A stretch of 64,000 nt of DNA from Bdellovibrio sp. ArHS (lineage in GTDB: Bacteria > Bdellovibrionota > Bdellovibrionia > Bdellovibrionales > Bdellovibrionaceae), in NCBI RefSeq assembly GCF_000786105.1, contig NZ_JTEV01000012.1:109631-173630 (forward strand), given 5' to 3'. Positions 40,499 through 50,203 of this stretch are shown in pieces. The first letter of the stretch is position 1. Each line of letters opens with the position of its first letter. The position numbers and the translations under genes are program-made. A model generated the notes under the pieces. It worked only from the letters and a program-made list of their open reading frames with translations. It did no database searches and was not told where the DNA came from.

Positions 40499-42807
40499 AT
40501 CTGGTATTTCTGCCTCAAGTTCGCAATCAGCTCTTGAGGCTCACCTTCCAAGGCTTTCACAAAAAAGATATCATCAACCTGGCGTCCCCAGGTGTGGACA
40601 CGAGCCGACTTAATACTCATCCCTAACTCACTCAAAGATTTTGCCGCTGAAGCCAGAAGCCCCGCCTGATCCGGCCCCTTAAAACTAATCACCCACTCTT
40701 TGTCATCTGAACTGATCAACTGAATGGAATCAAATTTCACGGAAGGAATGGCCTTAGACTGCATCTTCGTGTTTTCCAAAATTTTGGCGAGCTGGGAAAG
40801 ATGGCGGGTTGTCGAGACTTGAAACCAGTCGTAAACCCCGACCTTCGCCAACGTATGAATGGAAGCATGACGAATCCCCAGCCCGAGGGAATACAATTGC
40901 CCCACATAATCGCTTAAAAGGCCCGTACGATCTTCTTTTTCATGAAAGCGAATCCACACTTCCCCTTTGCGGCTTTTATAAACCAGGGGCGCCAGCGAGG
41001 TTGTCGAGTGCTCCGCCTTTTTTAGATCATTCACCAAATCACCCAAAGCCAGACTGTCTAATAAAACAGGACCCAACTCTTCAATGATTTCAGGAGAAAG
41101 CTGCAATTTTTTACGCAGACGCAAAGTCTGAAATTCGAAATAGTCCCGGGCCTTTTTCGATTCAAGGCTGAACACCAGGTCACGTAAGAGTTTGGCTTTC
41201 CACTCGTTCCAGGCCTCCGGGTTGGTCGCGCGGATGTCGATCGCCGTGAATAAAGCCAGTCGATACAGCCGGGCTCCGTCGACACCTTTTTCCCGCAACT
41301 CCTGCCAGACTTTCGGATCTTTAGGATTCTTCCGAAAGGCCGCCTGTGAAATCTCTAGATGATTTTTCACCATCCATTTCACTTCGTCGGTGAATGTTTT
41401 TGAGAATCTGTAGGACTTAAAATCTTTTTCAACAATGATCACACCCAAGTCAGAATGGTGCTCGCCGCTTTCAAGCCCCTTGGCGAGGTCATGATAAAGA
41501 CAGCTCCAGGAAAGAATGCGCCAATCCTCTTTGTTGAGTTTGCTTTGCAGGAATTTTAAAGGTCCCAGTTGAGAAGGTTTTTTAAAAATTCTTTTTACTT
41601 CACGACACGCCTGCATGATGTGCGAATCCGCCGTGAAACGATGGTATTGATCGTGTTGAACATACCCCACCAGACGTCGCATTTCGGGAACCAGCTTGTC
41701 GATCAGACGTGAACGAAACACACTCACCAAAAATTCGTCAGAGGCGTTAATATCCAACAATCTTTCCAGCTCAACCCCTCGTCGTTTTGCCAAGGATTTT
41801 ACTTTATTGTCGGGCAAAAGAAGGTCTAAATTCTCTCGCACTTTTTTCTGAACTAAAACACTGGGATTCTTATGTAACGCCGCTGAGAGATCTTCAAACT
41901 TCTTAAATTCCAGCTGCTCTAATTTCTTCAAATCCTTCGCGGAAGCTTGCGCCACTTCCACGATCCAGTCTGAATAAAAATGCACTCGCGAAAGCCCCCG
42001 TTGCAGATCGCGCATGAAGTCTTTGTGGGTTTTAAATCCCATCCACTTGCCAAGATCAAATTGCACGGCATTGGAAAGAATGTCGCCATGACCTTCCAGG
42101 TGCAGCTTCTGACGAAGGCTTAAAAAATAATTCCGATAATAATGAAGCACATTGAGCGCGTGCCCGGGATGCGTGAATTTTTCCGCAAACAGCTCGTAAA
42201 TCTGCAACCCTTGCTCAAGATCGCGAAGACCTCCGGGTCCGAATTTGATATTCGGCTCAAGATAATTAGTAATGGAATCGAAGCGGCGCGCGCGATTTTT
42301 TCTTTCTTCTTTGACCGCCTTTAATAGAATGCGCCGATGATAATTCTTTTTTGACCAGATTCTCTTTTGCTGTTCAAACAGTTTCTGAGCCCCTTCGGGC
42401 GTCCAAGGGCGCGCCTTTAACAGAGCCAGAATATCAAAGGCTTCTACGTTTTCCGTCCAGTCTTCTGGATTGTGCGGCATACGATAGCGAAGTTTTAAGC
42501 CTTGCTCGTTGGCTTTATCCACGAACAATTTTACTTTTTCTTCCGCTCCACAGAAAAGAACGTCGATATCTGATTTCGGGCACAGCTCGCCCCGCGCCCA
42601 CGAGCCCAGAATAATGGGGTGGCATTCTTCCCATTCCGGAGAACTTTTAAACAATTCTTCCAAACGCGCGGACAGCCAGCCGGAAAAATTCTCGGCAGAA
42701 AAACAAAACACCTGACGAAAATCTCCGTCAGGTGTCATTAAAGGGGGAGTTAAAACTTCCTGAGCTTGCTCCCATTGGACTGAAGACAGAAAAGATCTTG
42801 TCGCCAT
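40495..42807 (-). CDS. glnD: GlnD-like PII uridylyltransferase/uridylyl-removing protein
   Basis: 770 residues from the ATG at 42807. N-terminal nucleotidyltransferase motif GSWARGE with metal-binding D80 and D82 (PKSDIDVLF). A GGLRDLEQ segment follows. An HD-type hydrolase part has YHDLAKGLESGEHHSDLG. Two ACT domains occupy the C-terminus (EDRTGLLSDYVGQLYSLGLG and GPDQAGLLASAAKSLSELGM), which sense glutamine. It would set the uridylylation state of a PII protein. It directly follows mutS (6-base gap). Slightly shorter than the enterobacterial enzyme. Confidence 0.88.
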   Translation of the reverse strand: MATRSFLSSVQWEQAQEVLTPPLMTPDGDFRQVFCFSAENFSGWLSARLEELFKSSPEWEECHPIILGSWARGELCPKSDIDVLFCGAEEKVKLFVDKANEQGLKLRYRMPHNPEDWTENVEAFDILALLKARPWTPEGAQKLFEQQKRIWSKKNYHRRILLKAVKEERKNRARRFDSITNYLEPNIKFGPGGLRDLEQGLQIYELFAEKFTHPGHALNVLHYYRNYFLSLRQKLHLEGHGDILSNAVQFDLGKWMGFKTHKDFMRDLQRGLSRVHFYSDWIVEVAQASAKDLKKLEQLEFKKFEDLSAALHKNPSVLVQKKVRENLDLLLPDNKVKSLAKRRGVELERLLDINASDEFLVSVFRSRLIDKLVPEMRRLVGYVQHDQYHRFTADSHIMQACREVKRIFKKPSQLGPLKFLQSKLNKEDWRILSWSCLYHDLAKGLESGEHHSDLGVIIVEKDFKSYRFSKTFTDEVKWMVKNHLEISQAAFRKNPKDPKVWQELREKGVDGARLYRLALFTAIDIRATNPEAWNEWKAKLLRDLVFSLESKKARDYFEFQTLRLRKKLQLSPEIIEELGPVLLDSLALGDLVNDLKKAEHSTTSLAPLVYKSRKGEVWIRFHEKEDRTGLLSDYVGQLYSLGLGIRHASIHTLAKVGVYDWFQVSTTRHLSQLAKILENTKMQSKAIPSVKFDSIQLISSDDKEWVISFKGPDQAGLLASAAKSLSELGMSIKSARVHTWGRQVDDIFFVKALEGEPQELIANLRQKYQI

Positions 42808-42812
42808 AGTGG

Positions 42813-45338
42813 CTAAACTTCCTGTCCGTTGCGAGCCACGATTTCTTTCCATTTCGCAATCTGGTTCATGGCGTCCAAAGGACTCATTTGCATCAACGGG
42901 TATTTTTCAACCTCGGCCATCAGACTTTTAATTTCTTCAGGCAAAACAAAGGTTGTGATGGGGTCCATATCCATAGCGGGGGTCTCGACATGCAGTTGAT
43001 CCAAAAGAGAGAGCTGACTTGACGCCTGAACCCGCTTGGATTCAATGTCGCGCAAAAGGCCTTTGGCTCTTTTCGTGACGGACGCGGGCAAACCAGCAAG
43101 CTCTGCCACCTGAACACCGTAGGATTTCAATGCGGGACCTTTAACCAGTGTGTGAAGGAAGCGGATCTCTCCGTTTCTTTCTGCCACAGTCATATGCGCA
43201 TTGGTGATCTGTCCAAAGCTTTGATCCAAAGATGTGAGTTCATGATAGTGAGTGGCAAAGAAAGTTAAAGCTTTGGTTTCACTTAAAAGATGTTCCAAAA
43301 TAGACTGCGCCAAACACATGCCATCGAAAGTGCTGGTTCCGCGTCCCACTTCATCCAGAATAACCAAAGAATCTTGTGTCGCATTTTTTAACATCGCAGA
43401 AGTTTCTGTCATTTCAACCATGAACGTAGAAAGACCTTCTGACAACTGATCGCTCGCACCGATACGTGTGAAGATCGCATCAAAAACGGGAAGATGGGCT
43501 TCATCCGCCGGAACAAAAGAACCCATTTGCGCCATGATCGCGATCAAGGCGACCTGTCTCATTAACGTCGACTTACCGGCCATGTTGGGCCCGGTCAGCA
43601 ACAAGCAAGAATGCGGGCGCAACTCGATGTCGTTAGCGACAAAGTTCTTTTTCACAGTCTGTTCCACCACGGGGTGACGACTAGCCTTGAGTTTCAAAGA
43701 GCCCTCCGTGGTAAACTGCGGACGGACATACTTTTCTTCAAGGCTCAACCACGCAAGACCCGACACAACGTCCACCTCGCTGCACTCGTGGGCTAATGTC
43801 AATAGAGCCGGACACTGAGCCAGAATTTCTTTGCGAAGAGCTTCAAAAAATTCAAACTCCAGATCCGCACGCTTGGTGTTGGCACTTAGAACTTTTCTTT
43901 CCAGCTCCACCAACTCGTCCGTGCAATAGCGTTCCGCATTGGTCAGAGTCTGTTTTCTTTGATAGTGCGCCGGCGCCTTGTCTTTGTGAGTATTGGTGAT
44001 TTCAATGTAATAACCAAAGACATTGTTATAGCGAATCTTAAGACTCGAAATTCCTGTCTTTTCTTTTTCTTCTGCTTCCATGCGCGCCACTAAGGCCTGC
44101 GAATGCGTGGAAAGTTCGATAAGTTCATCCAGCTCGGCCGATACACCCTGACGGATTAAATAACCTTGTTTTGTTGCTAAAGGAGGATCTTCAACCAAGG
44201 TGCGTTCGATTTTGTAAGCCAACTGTCGTAAAGGCTCAAAATTCGCCGTCCCGCCCGAAGCATGTACCAACACTTCCAAAGCACTCACACCCGCATGAAC
44301 ACTGCCAGCCAAAGCCAAAAGATCACGTCCGTTGCATTGAGGTTGAGAAATTTTTCCCAGACGTCTTTCGATATCACCCATTTGCCCCAGGATCTGACGA
44401 ACGCGTTTTAATTCAAGCACGTGACTGCGCCAGAACTCCACGGACGCCAGACGCTGCTCAATGGCTTTCGTATCGCGCAAAGGAAAACTGAGCCATTGGC
44501 GCAAAAGACGACTGCCTGCCGAAGTTTGTGTGCGATTGATCGCATGAAACAAACTCCCCAGGCCTTCACCTTTATAGGTCGAAAAAACCTCAAGGTGTCT
44601 AAGGACTGTGCCGGAAATTTCCAGACGATGTTCAAGATCTCTCTCGATAAAAGGCGAAAGCGTTTTTAAAGACTCTTCGCCCGACAACTGAGTCACATAG
44701 GACACCAGGCGAGCCGCGGAAAAAGGCGCTTCATTTTTCAAAAGGGCCTGAAGGGGATCCGCCACATCCTCATGGATGCTGATTAAAATTCCTTCCACGC
44801 CCGTCAATAAGGATTCGTCCTCTTTGGCAATGACAATTTCAGCCACAGGAAGAATCTGCAGGAAGCGAAGAAGCTCTGTCGTTTTTTGTGAACGGAAAAA
44901 GAACGCTTCGCCTGTGGTCGTATCCAAAAAGCTGATGGAGTCCTTGTCTAAACTCACCAAATAATGCGGCTTTGTTCCATCCAGAGTGTCAGAGTCATAC
45001 ACCATTCCCGGCGTCAGGACACGCGTCACACCTCGTTTAACAATTCCTTTTGCAAGCTTGGGATCTTCCAACTGATCACAGATCGCCACTTTAAAGCCCG
45101 CCGCCAAAAGTTTATTAATGGGGCCCGCAATCGAATGATGAGGCACGCCACACATGGGTGTTTCATCTGCCGATTTTTTATTTCTTTGTGTCAGCGCAAT
45201 TCCCAAGACCGGAGCTGCCTTCACCGCATCGTCGAAGAACATTTCAAAAAAGTCCCCCATGCGGAAAAGAAGAATTTTGTCTTGATGGACGGACTTGATG
45301 TCCCAGAACTGTTTCATGAGTGGCGTTAGATTTGACAT
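42813..45338 (-). CDS. mutS: DNA mismatch repair protein MutS
   Basis: 841 residues. The mismatch-reading motif is GDFFEMF with Phe30-x-Glu32. A connector/clamp region with KIRYNNVFGYYIEITNTH follows. The ATPase has Walker A GPNMAGKST (583-591), Walker B DEVGRGTST and the FFATHYHEL signature. A C-terminal tail follows. It binds mismatches and recruits MutL. Length is typical. It heads a two-gene transcript with glnD. Confidence 0.97.
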   Translation of the reverse strand: MSNLTPLMKQFWDIKSVHQDKILLFRMGDFFEMFFDDAVKAAPVLGIALTQRNKKSADETPMCGVPHHSIAGPINKLLAAGFKVAICDQLEDPKLAKGIVKRGVTRVLTPGMVYDSDTLDGTKPHYLVSLDKDSISFLDTTTGEAFFFRSQKTTELLRFLQILPVAEIVIAKEDESLLTGVEGILISIHEDVADPLQALLKNEAPFSAARLVSYVTQLSGEESLKTLSPFIERDLEHRLEISGTVLRHLEVFSTYKGEGLGSLFHAINRTQTSAGSRLLRQWLSFPLRDTKAIEQRLASVEFWRSHVLELKRVRQILGQMGDIERRLGKISQPQCNGRDLLALAGSVHAGVSALEVLVHASGGTANFEPLRQLAYKIERTLVEDPPLATKQGYLIRQGVSAELDELIELSTHSQALVARMEAEEKEKTGISSLKIRYNNVFGYYIEITNTHKDKAPAHYQRKQTLTNAERYCTDELVELERKVLSANTKRADLEFEFFEALRKEILAQCPALLTLAHECSEVDVVSGLAWLSLEEKYVRPQFTTEGSLKLKASRHPVVEQTVKKNFVANDIELRPHSCLLLTGPNMAGKSTLMRQVALIAIMAQMGSFVPADEAHLPVFDAIFTRIGASDQLSEGLSTFMVEMTETSAMLKNATQDSLVILDEVGRGTSTFDGMCLAQSILEHLLSETKALTFFATHYHELTSLDQSFGQITNAHMTVAERNGEIRFLHTLVKGPALKSYGVQVAELAGLPASVTKRAKGLLRDIESKRVQASSQLSLLDQLHVETPAMDMDPITTFVLPEEIKSLMAEVEKYPLMQMSPLDAMNQIAKWKEIVARNGQEV

Positions 45339-45424
45339 AGCCCAAAAAGTTAACGAAGGCAGGGCAGCAATTCACTCGAAAACGCATCGCATCTGTGAGG
45401 GAAAAAGAGAGTTCGACGGACAAA

Positions 45425-45447
45425 GCCGCACCCCTAGCGAGTGCGGC
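45425..45447 (-). terminator. Terminator after mpl
   Basis: On the minus strand GCCGCAC (45447-45441) pairs with GTGCGGC (45431-45425) around a 9-base loop, followed by a short TTTG. It lies 20 bases past the mpl stop. The U-tract is short, so efficiency may be moderate. Confidence 0.6.
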
Positions 45448-45465
45448 GCGTTATGTTACACTATG

Positions 45466-46875
45466 CTAGCTTAATGCTTTCATCAATTTGCCGTAAATAC
45501 CATCAAAGCCGCCATTACTCATGATAAGGATAACATCGCCTTTTTTGGCCCGCTCATGCAAAGCCTGAACGATCTGATCCGCACTTTCAAAGTCCGCGGC
45601 TGTGACGCCGGATTTGCGCAAATCTTCGATCAACTCGTGGGAAGAAAAACGGTTTTCTTCATCAATCTTGGATTGATCAAAAGCTTTTGCCAACAGCACT
45701 TCGTGGGAACCTTTAAAGGCTTCCACATAATCTTTCTGAAAGACTTTGCGACGTGACGTTGCACTTCGCGGTTCAAAGACTGAAAACACTTTGCGATTCG
45801 GATATTTTTTTTGAATCCCTTTTACGGTCTCGCGCACAGCCGTTGGATGATGGGCAAAATCCTCGATAACCAAAATACCACCAGGCTCACCCAGAATTTC
45901 CTGACGACGTTTCACGCCTTCAAAGGACTCCAGAGCGATCTGAATGCGGTTTTCAGAAAAACCCAGACAGACGGACATCGCCACGACCGCGGTCGCATTG
46001 AGGATGTTATAGTCCCCCGTAATCTGCATCGCATAAGGCCCCAAGATCTCGCCTTTGTGATGAACCTCAAAGCCGATTCCTTTTTCGTTATGAAATAACA
46101 CCTTCGCACGGAAATCCGCCTCGGGGCCGAAACCATAGGTGAAAGAGTTTTTGCATTTAGCCAGGTGGCGAAGTTCCATCACATTGGCATCTTCAGCGCA
46201 GGCCAAAAGAGTCCCGTTTTCAGGAATCAAAGTCAGCAAACGCGCAAAAGAATCTTTGACCGCTTGCAGATCTTTGTAGATATCCGCGTGATCAAACTCG
46301 ACAGAAGTCAGAATCACATGTTTTGGCCGATAGTGGACAAACTTGGGAACTTTATCAAAGAACGCTGTATCGTACTCGTCACCTTCGATAACAAAAAAAT
46401 TGCCTTCGGGATTTTTAAAGGATTGAGAAAAATTTTTGGGAATTCCGCCGATCAAAAAACCTGGTTTCACGCCCGCATTTTCCGCCACCCACGACATCAT
46501 CGAAGTGGTCGTTGTTTTTCCATGTGTGCCCGAAATCACCACACTCTCGCGATCACCAATAATAAATTCACCCATAGCCTTAGGCAAAGAGGTGTAGGGA
46601 ATATTCAGCTTCATCAGCTCTTGCGCTTCTTCGTTGCTGGCGGAAATAACATTCCCGACAATCACAAAATCCGGCTGAGGATGAAGATTCTCGGCTTTAT
46701 AACCTTTCATTATCGAAATGCCCAGGCTTTCCAATTGAGTTGACATCGGCGGATAGGGATTCAAATCACTTCCGGTAATTTTAAAACCACGATCCTTAAG
46801 AAGGCCCGCCAAAGACGCCATGGCCGTTCCGCAGATTCCCATCAAATGAATGTGACTTCCAGGTTTTAAATTCAT
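45466..46875 (-). CDS. mpl: UDP-MurNAc:tripeptide ligase Mpl (murein-peptide recycling)
   Basis: 469 residues from the ATG at 46875 (GGAG upstream; an extension to 46899 lacks one). The N-terminus HIHLMGICGTAMASLAGLL, P-loop SGTHGKTTTTSM (about 114-125), GDEYDTAFFDK and DHADIYKDL fit the Mur-ligase branch of Mpl, which attaches recycled Ala-Glu-Dap peptide to UDP-MurNAc. It sits with ldcA and a beta-lactamase-family gene, which supports the recycling role. In a predator it may also use prey peptides. Confidence 0.92.
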   Translation of the reverse strand: MNLKPGSHIHLMGICGTAMASLAGLLKDRGFKITGSDLNPYPPMSTQLESLGISIMKGYKAENLHPQPDFVIVGNVISASNEEAQELMKLNIPYTSLPKAMGEFIIGDRESVVISGTHGKTTTTSMMSWVAENAGVKPGFLIGGIPKNFSQSFKNPEGNFFVIEGDEYDTAFFDKVPKFVHYRPKHVILTSVEFDHADIYKDLQAVKDSFARLLTLIPENGTLLACAEDANVMELRHLAKCKNSFTYGFGPEADFRAKVLFHNEKGIGFEVHHKGEILGPYAMQITGDYNILNATAVVAMSVCLGFSENRIQIALESFEGVKRRQEILGEPGGILVIEDFAHHPTAVRETVKGIQKKYPNRKVFSVFEPRSATSRRKVFQKDYVEAFKGSHEVLLAKAFDQSKIDEENRFSSHELIEDLRKSGVTAADFESADQIVQALHERAKKGDVILIMSNGGFDGIYGKLMKALS

Positions 46876-46926
46876 TTCGTACTCCAGTTCCGGCGCCACA
46901 GGCGCCTCCCTCTAGGGCTGAGCGCC

Positions 46927-47988
46927 CTAAACTCCGCTTCGGCGGTAATTTTCAACAATCCAATTATGTATTTCAGGACGTAATTTTCCAAAGGCTTTAT
47001 TGTCCGATCCATACAAGACGCGATTGGAAAGTATTATTATACTCATATCCATCTTAGGGTCATACCAGATCGAAGTTCCAGTAAAGCCCGTGTGACCAAT
47101 CGAATCCAAGGAAAAATAACTTCCGCAACTGGCGGAACCTGGGGTCGGCATCATATAGCCCATCGCCCAGTCACCCTTGCCTTCTGGTAAAGCCCGTTTG
47201 GCAAAAAGTTGCGCCGTTTTCTGACGAATGGAATACCGGGCGATTCCCATCAACTGGGAACGCAGATGAAGTGAAAACCAACCCACGTCGTCGATACTGC
47301 CAAAAAGGCCCGCATGCGTGGAAACCCCACCCAAAGACCAACAGTTTAGATCATGCACTTCGCCTTGAATCAGTTTTTTACGAACCGGGCACTCTTCTGT
47401 CGGCGCAAAAAGATTGGTGCGAATCGTCGTCTGATTGTTGGGATGAAACTCCAGTGTCGTGCCCAAGTAGAATTTATTTTTGATTTCTTCCCATATGTCA
47501 TGCAGAGGCTTATCAAAAAACTTTTCCAAAATAAAACCCAGCACCAGGAAACCCACATCGGAATAGATCGCTGTTTCTTGCTTTTCGATTTTTAAGCTTT
47601 GTAAGATCTCGCGAAGTTGTTCACGTCTTTTTTCCACGGGCAACTGTGTGTTGATCTCTTGATAAAGAGGCAACCACCAAGCCAGGCCTGAAGAATGCGT
47701 CAACAACTCGGTGATTCTGGTTTCTTTATGCGGAAACCACGATAACACATCGGCCACTTTGGTTTCGAAATTCCACTTCGAAAGTTCAAAGGCATACATC
47801 ATAGCCTGAGTTGTGAAAATCACTTTAGTCAGGCTGGCCAAATCATAATAAGCAAACGTGTTCCCGACCGAGACGTCACAAATAATACGCCCGCCCTGAT
47901 AAGCCCGCACCATCACGCCCGGGGTGGTGTCGCGAATGCGTTCTTCCAATTGTTTCATCAGGTTCTTTTCAAGGACTGAAAACTTCAT
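46927..47988 (-). CDS. Serine beta-lactamase/DD-peptidase-family protein
   Basis: 353 residues. Catalytic motif SLTK (S52-K55), YSD (142-144) and a C-terminal HTGFTG in place of KTG are the three signature sites of class C beta-lactamase-like enzymes. No signal peptide is visible, so it may act in the cytoplasm on murein fragments. Its start overlaps the ldcA stop by four bases, consistent with a peptide-trimming role in the recycling operon. Substrate unproved. Confidence 0.8.
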   Translation of the reverse strand: MKFSVLEKNLMKQLEERIRDTTPGVMVRAYQGGRIICDVSVGNTFAYYDLASLTKVIFTTQAMMYAFELSKWNFETKVADVLSWFPHKETRITELLTHSSGLAWWLPLYQEINTQLPVEKRREQLREILQSLKIEKQETAIYSDVGFLVLGFILEKFFDKPLHDIWEEIKNKFYLGTTLEFHPNNQTTIRTNLFAPTEECPVRKKLIQGEVHDLNCWSLGGVSTHAGLFGSIDDVGWFSLHLRSQLMGIARYSIRQKTAQLFAKRALPEGKGDWAMGYMMPTPGSASCGSYFSLDSIGHTGFTGTSIWYDPKMDMSIIILSNRVLYGSDNKAFGKLRPEIHNWIVENYRRSGV

Positions 47989-48917
47989 TTACGCCCTCCT
48001 GTTTGAATCGTCAAATGTCCCCGTCCTTCTTCGACATTCAATACACACGGGGTATTGAATGGGACAGGTCTTTGAACCGCCGCATGACCGGACTCCAAGC
48101 CTTGAAATAAAGGAATATCCAGGTCCTGCGCCCAGCGCTTAAATACTAATTTGAAATTATCTTTTCCGGTTGAAGGCTCTTCTCCACCGACGAAATCCCC
48201 TAGAATCATCCCGTGACATTGTTTAAACAGGCCGGCTTGCCGGAACTGTTCAAAGATACGGTCAATGCGGTAGCCGCGCTCGCCGATATCCTCAACAAAC
48301 AACAAAGACTTGCGGGTGGTTAATTGCCAAGGGGTCCCCAAGGTCGACTGAAGCACCGTGAGATTTCCGCCAGTGATGGTGGACTTTAAATTCTTCACCT
48401 TGCGGGCCGCCTCATTGAGGGGTTTGAGTTTTTTAAACTCCACCGTGTCTTGTTTGCCGAAAAGTATGTCGTGCATTTCTTTTTCGTGTTTCGGGGAAAT
48501 TAATTTTCTGCCAAAACGATCTAAAATCGGCGCATGCAAAGACTTCCATCCCCACTCCTGCGTAACAAACGTATGGAGTGATGTGATATCACTGAGGCCA
48601 ATAAGAAGTTTTGGCTCTTTGGGCTTTTTTAGCTTTGCTAACATCGGCACCAAACGGTTGCTGCCGTAGCCGCCACGCAAACACCAAATAACATTAGAGT
48701 CCTTTGCCTGCACCGCCGCTTGTAAAAATGCAAATCTCTGCTCGTCATCGTTGGCATGCAGAAAGTGCGGCTTGATCAAGCCCTTCGGAATACGCGGCTG
48801 TAACTTCCATTTTAAAAGAAATTCACGCGATCCATCGACATCACGAGGCAAAGAAGGGTAACCGGGAGCCACCACATCAATAATGTCGTTTTCTTTAAAA
48901 TACTTCCAATAACTCAC
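47985..48917 (-). CDS. ldcA: LD-carboxypeptidase (S66 family)
   Basis: 310 residues. The S66 fold is shown by VVAPGYPSL, WCLRGGYGSNRL (79-90), Ser109 in LIGLSDIT, the GGNL motif, LFVEDIGERGYRID and a C-terminal ESGHAAVQRP with the catalytic His. It removes terminal D-alanine from murein tetrapeptides in recycling, making tripeptide for Mpl, encoded downstream. Two bases from purB and overlapping the next gene by four. Confidence 0.9.
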   Translation of the reverse strand: MSYWKYFKENDIIDVVAPGYPSLPRDVDGSREFLLKWKLQPRIPKGLIKPHFLHANDDEQRFAFLQAAVQAKDSNVIWCLRGGYGSNRLVPMLAKLKKPKEPKLLIGLSDITSLHTFVTQEWGWKSLHAPILDRFGRKLISPKHEKEMHDILFGKQDTVEFKKLKPLNEAARKVKNLKSTITGGNLTVLQSTLGTPWQLTTRKSLLFVEDIGERGYRIDRIFEQFRQAGLFKQCHGMILGDFVGGEEPSTGKDNFKLVFKRWAQDLDIPLFQGLESGHAAVQRPVPFNTPCVLNVEEGRGHLTIQTGGRK

Positions 48918-48919
48918 GC

Positions 48920-50203
48920 TTAAACTCTTTTGATAATATCTTTAATGGCTTTTTTGTGCTTTTTCCCGGTAAAGATTTCATCGATCTCTTTGGGTTTTAA
49001 AAGCTCTCGCACCTGATCATCGACAAGCAATTTATCTTTAAGATGTTCGCCATACCCCAGGGAATGACACAGTCTTTGCACCAAAGCGTAGGCTTCTTCC
49101 CTTAACATGCCTTTTCCGACTAAAGCCAAAAGAACATGCGAACTGAAAAGCTGACCTTGCGAACTGTCGATATTGTCCAGCATGCGTTTTTTATTTACAT
49201 CCAGACCATCCAGCAAAATGCTCATACGGTTCAAAGCATAATCCGCAACAATGAACGCATCCGGAAACACCACGCGCTCTACGGATGAGTGACTGATGTC
49301 GCGTTCATGCCAAAGAGCCACATTCTCTAGACCCGCAATCGCGTAACCGCGAAGCAAACGGGACAGACCTGTGATGTTTTCCGCACTGATAGGATTTTTT
49401 TTATGAGGCATGGCCGAGGAACCTTTCTGTCCCTTCGTAAAGCCTTCAGTCACCTCGCCCACATCACTGCGTTGCAAATGGCGAAGTTCAACGGCCAGTC
49501 TTTCAAGACCCGTCCCCAGAAGCGCCAGCGCATTCAACATTTCAGCATGTCGGTCGCGGGGAATAACCTGTGTCGCAATGGTTTCTGGCTTCAAACGCAG
49601 TTTCTTAGCCACAGCCGCTTCGACTTTCGCGGGCTGACTGGAATAAGTGCCCACAGCTCCGCTCAGTTTACAGATCATCATATTATCTAAAGCGGCTTTC
49701 ACACGTTTCTTATTTCGTTCTGTTTCCGCTAAGAATCCCGCCATCTTAAAACCAAAAGTAGTCGGCTCGGCAAACATACCGTGAGTACGTCCCGCGCAGA
49801 GGGTCTCGGCGTGTTTTTTTACGAGAGCAGCAAGTGACTTTTCCAAAGCCGTGATAGAACTCATCAAAACCACACCGGCTTCGCGAATCTGCAGACTGAA
49901 AGCCGTATCTAAAACATCTGAAGACGTCATGCCATAGTGGATGTACTTGCCGTGAGGTCCGACATTCTCGGCCAGATTAGAGACAAACGCGATCACGTCG
50001 TGCTTGGTCTCCTTTTCGATTTCAGAGATACGTTTCACGTTGAAGCGCGCCTTTTGCGCAATGGACTTCGCCGCAACTTTGGGAATGATGCCCATCTGAG
50101 CTTGAACTTCAGCAACAGCGATCTCGACTTCCATCATTTTACCGAACCTATGGTCCGCATGCCACAAAAGGCCCATTTCAGGGCGAGTATAACGTTCGAT
50201 CAC
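48920..50203 (-). CDS. purB: Adenylosuccinate lyase PurB
   Basis: 427 residues from GTG at 50203, which overlaps the previous stop as GTGA; the in-frame extension to 50263 is part of the upstream gene in another frame. Signature GSSAMPHKKNP, plus HYGMTSSDVLDTA and AGRTHGMFAEP, identify the fumarase/aspartase-family lyase. It acts in purine synthesis. Its presence among murein genes looks like operon packaging rather than function. Confidence 0.95.
   Translation of the reverse strand: MIERYTRPEMGLLWHADHRFGKMMEVEIAVAEVQAQMGIIPKVAAKSIAQKARFNVKRISEIEKETKHDVIAFVSNLAENVGPHGKYIHYGMTSSDVLDTAFSLQIREAGVVLMSSITALEKSLAALVKKHAETLCAGRTHGMFAEPTTFGFKMAGFLAETERNKKRVKAALDNMMICKLSGAVGTYSSQPAKVEAAVAKKLRLKPETIATQVIPRDRHAEMLNALALLGTGLERLAVELRHLQRSDVGEVTEGFTKGQKGSSAMPHKKNPISAENITGLSRLLRGYAIAGLENVALWHERDISHSSVERVVFPDAFIVADYALNRMSILLDGLDVNKKRMLDNIDSSQGQLFSSHVLLALVGKGMLREEAYALVQRLCHSLGYGEHLKDKLLVDDQVRELLKPKEIDEIFTGKKHKKAIKDIIKRV

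Noticed and set aside
40495..42852. Longer glnD start at 42852
   Set aside because: The added 15 residues are read from the end of mutS in another frame and lack a ribosome site; the ATG at 42807 is better.
46165..46743. 192-codon plus-strand frame opposite mpl
   Set aside because: Shadow of a clearly identified ligase; composition is His/Phe/Arg-rich as expected of an antisense reading.
46892..46929. Hairpins GGCGCC-ACA-GGCGCC and TAGGGC/GCCCTA between the beta-lactamase-family gene and mpl as a terminator
   Set aside because: No U-tract follows on the minus strand and mpl continues 50 bases later; probably local palindromes or mRNA-processing structure, not listed as a terminator.
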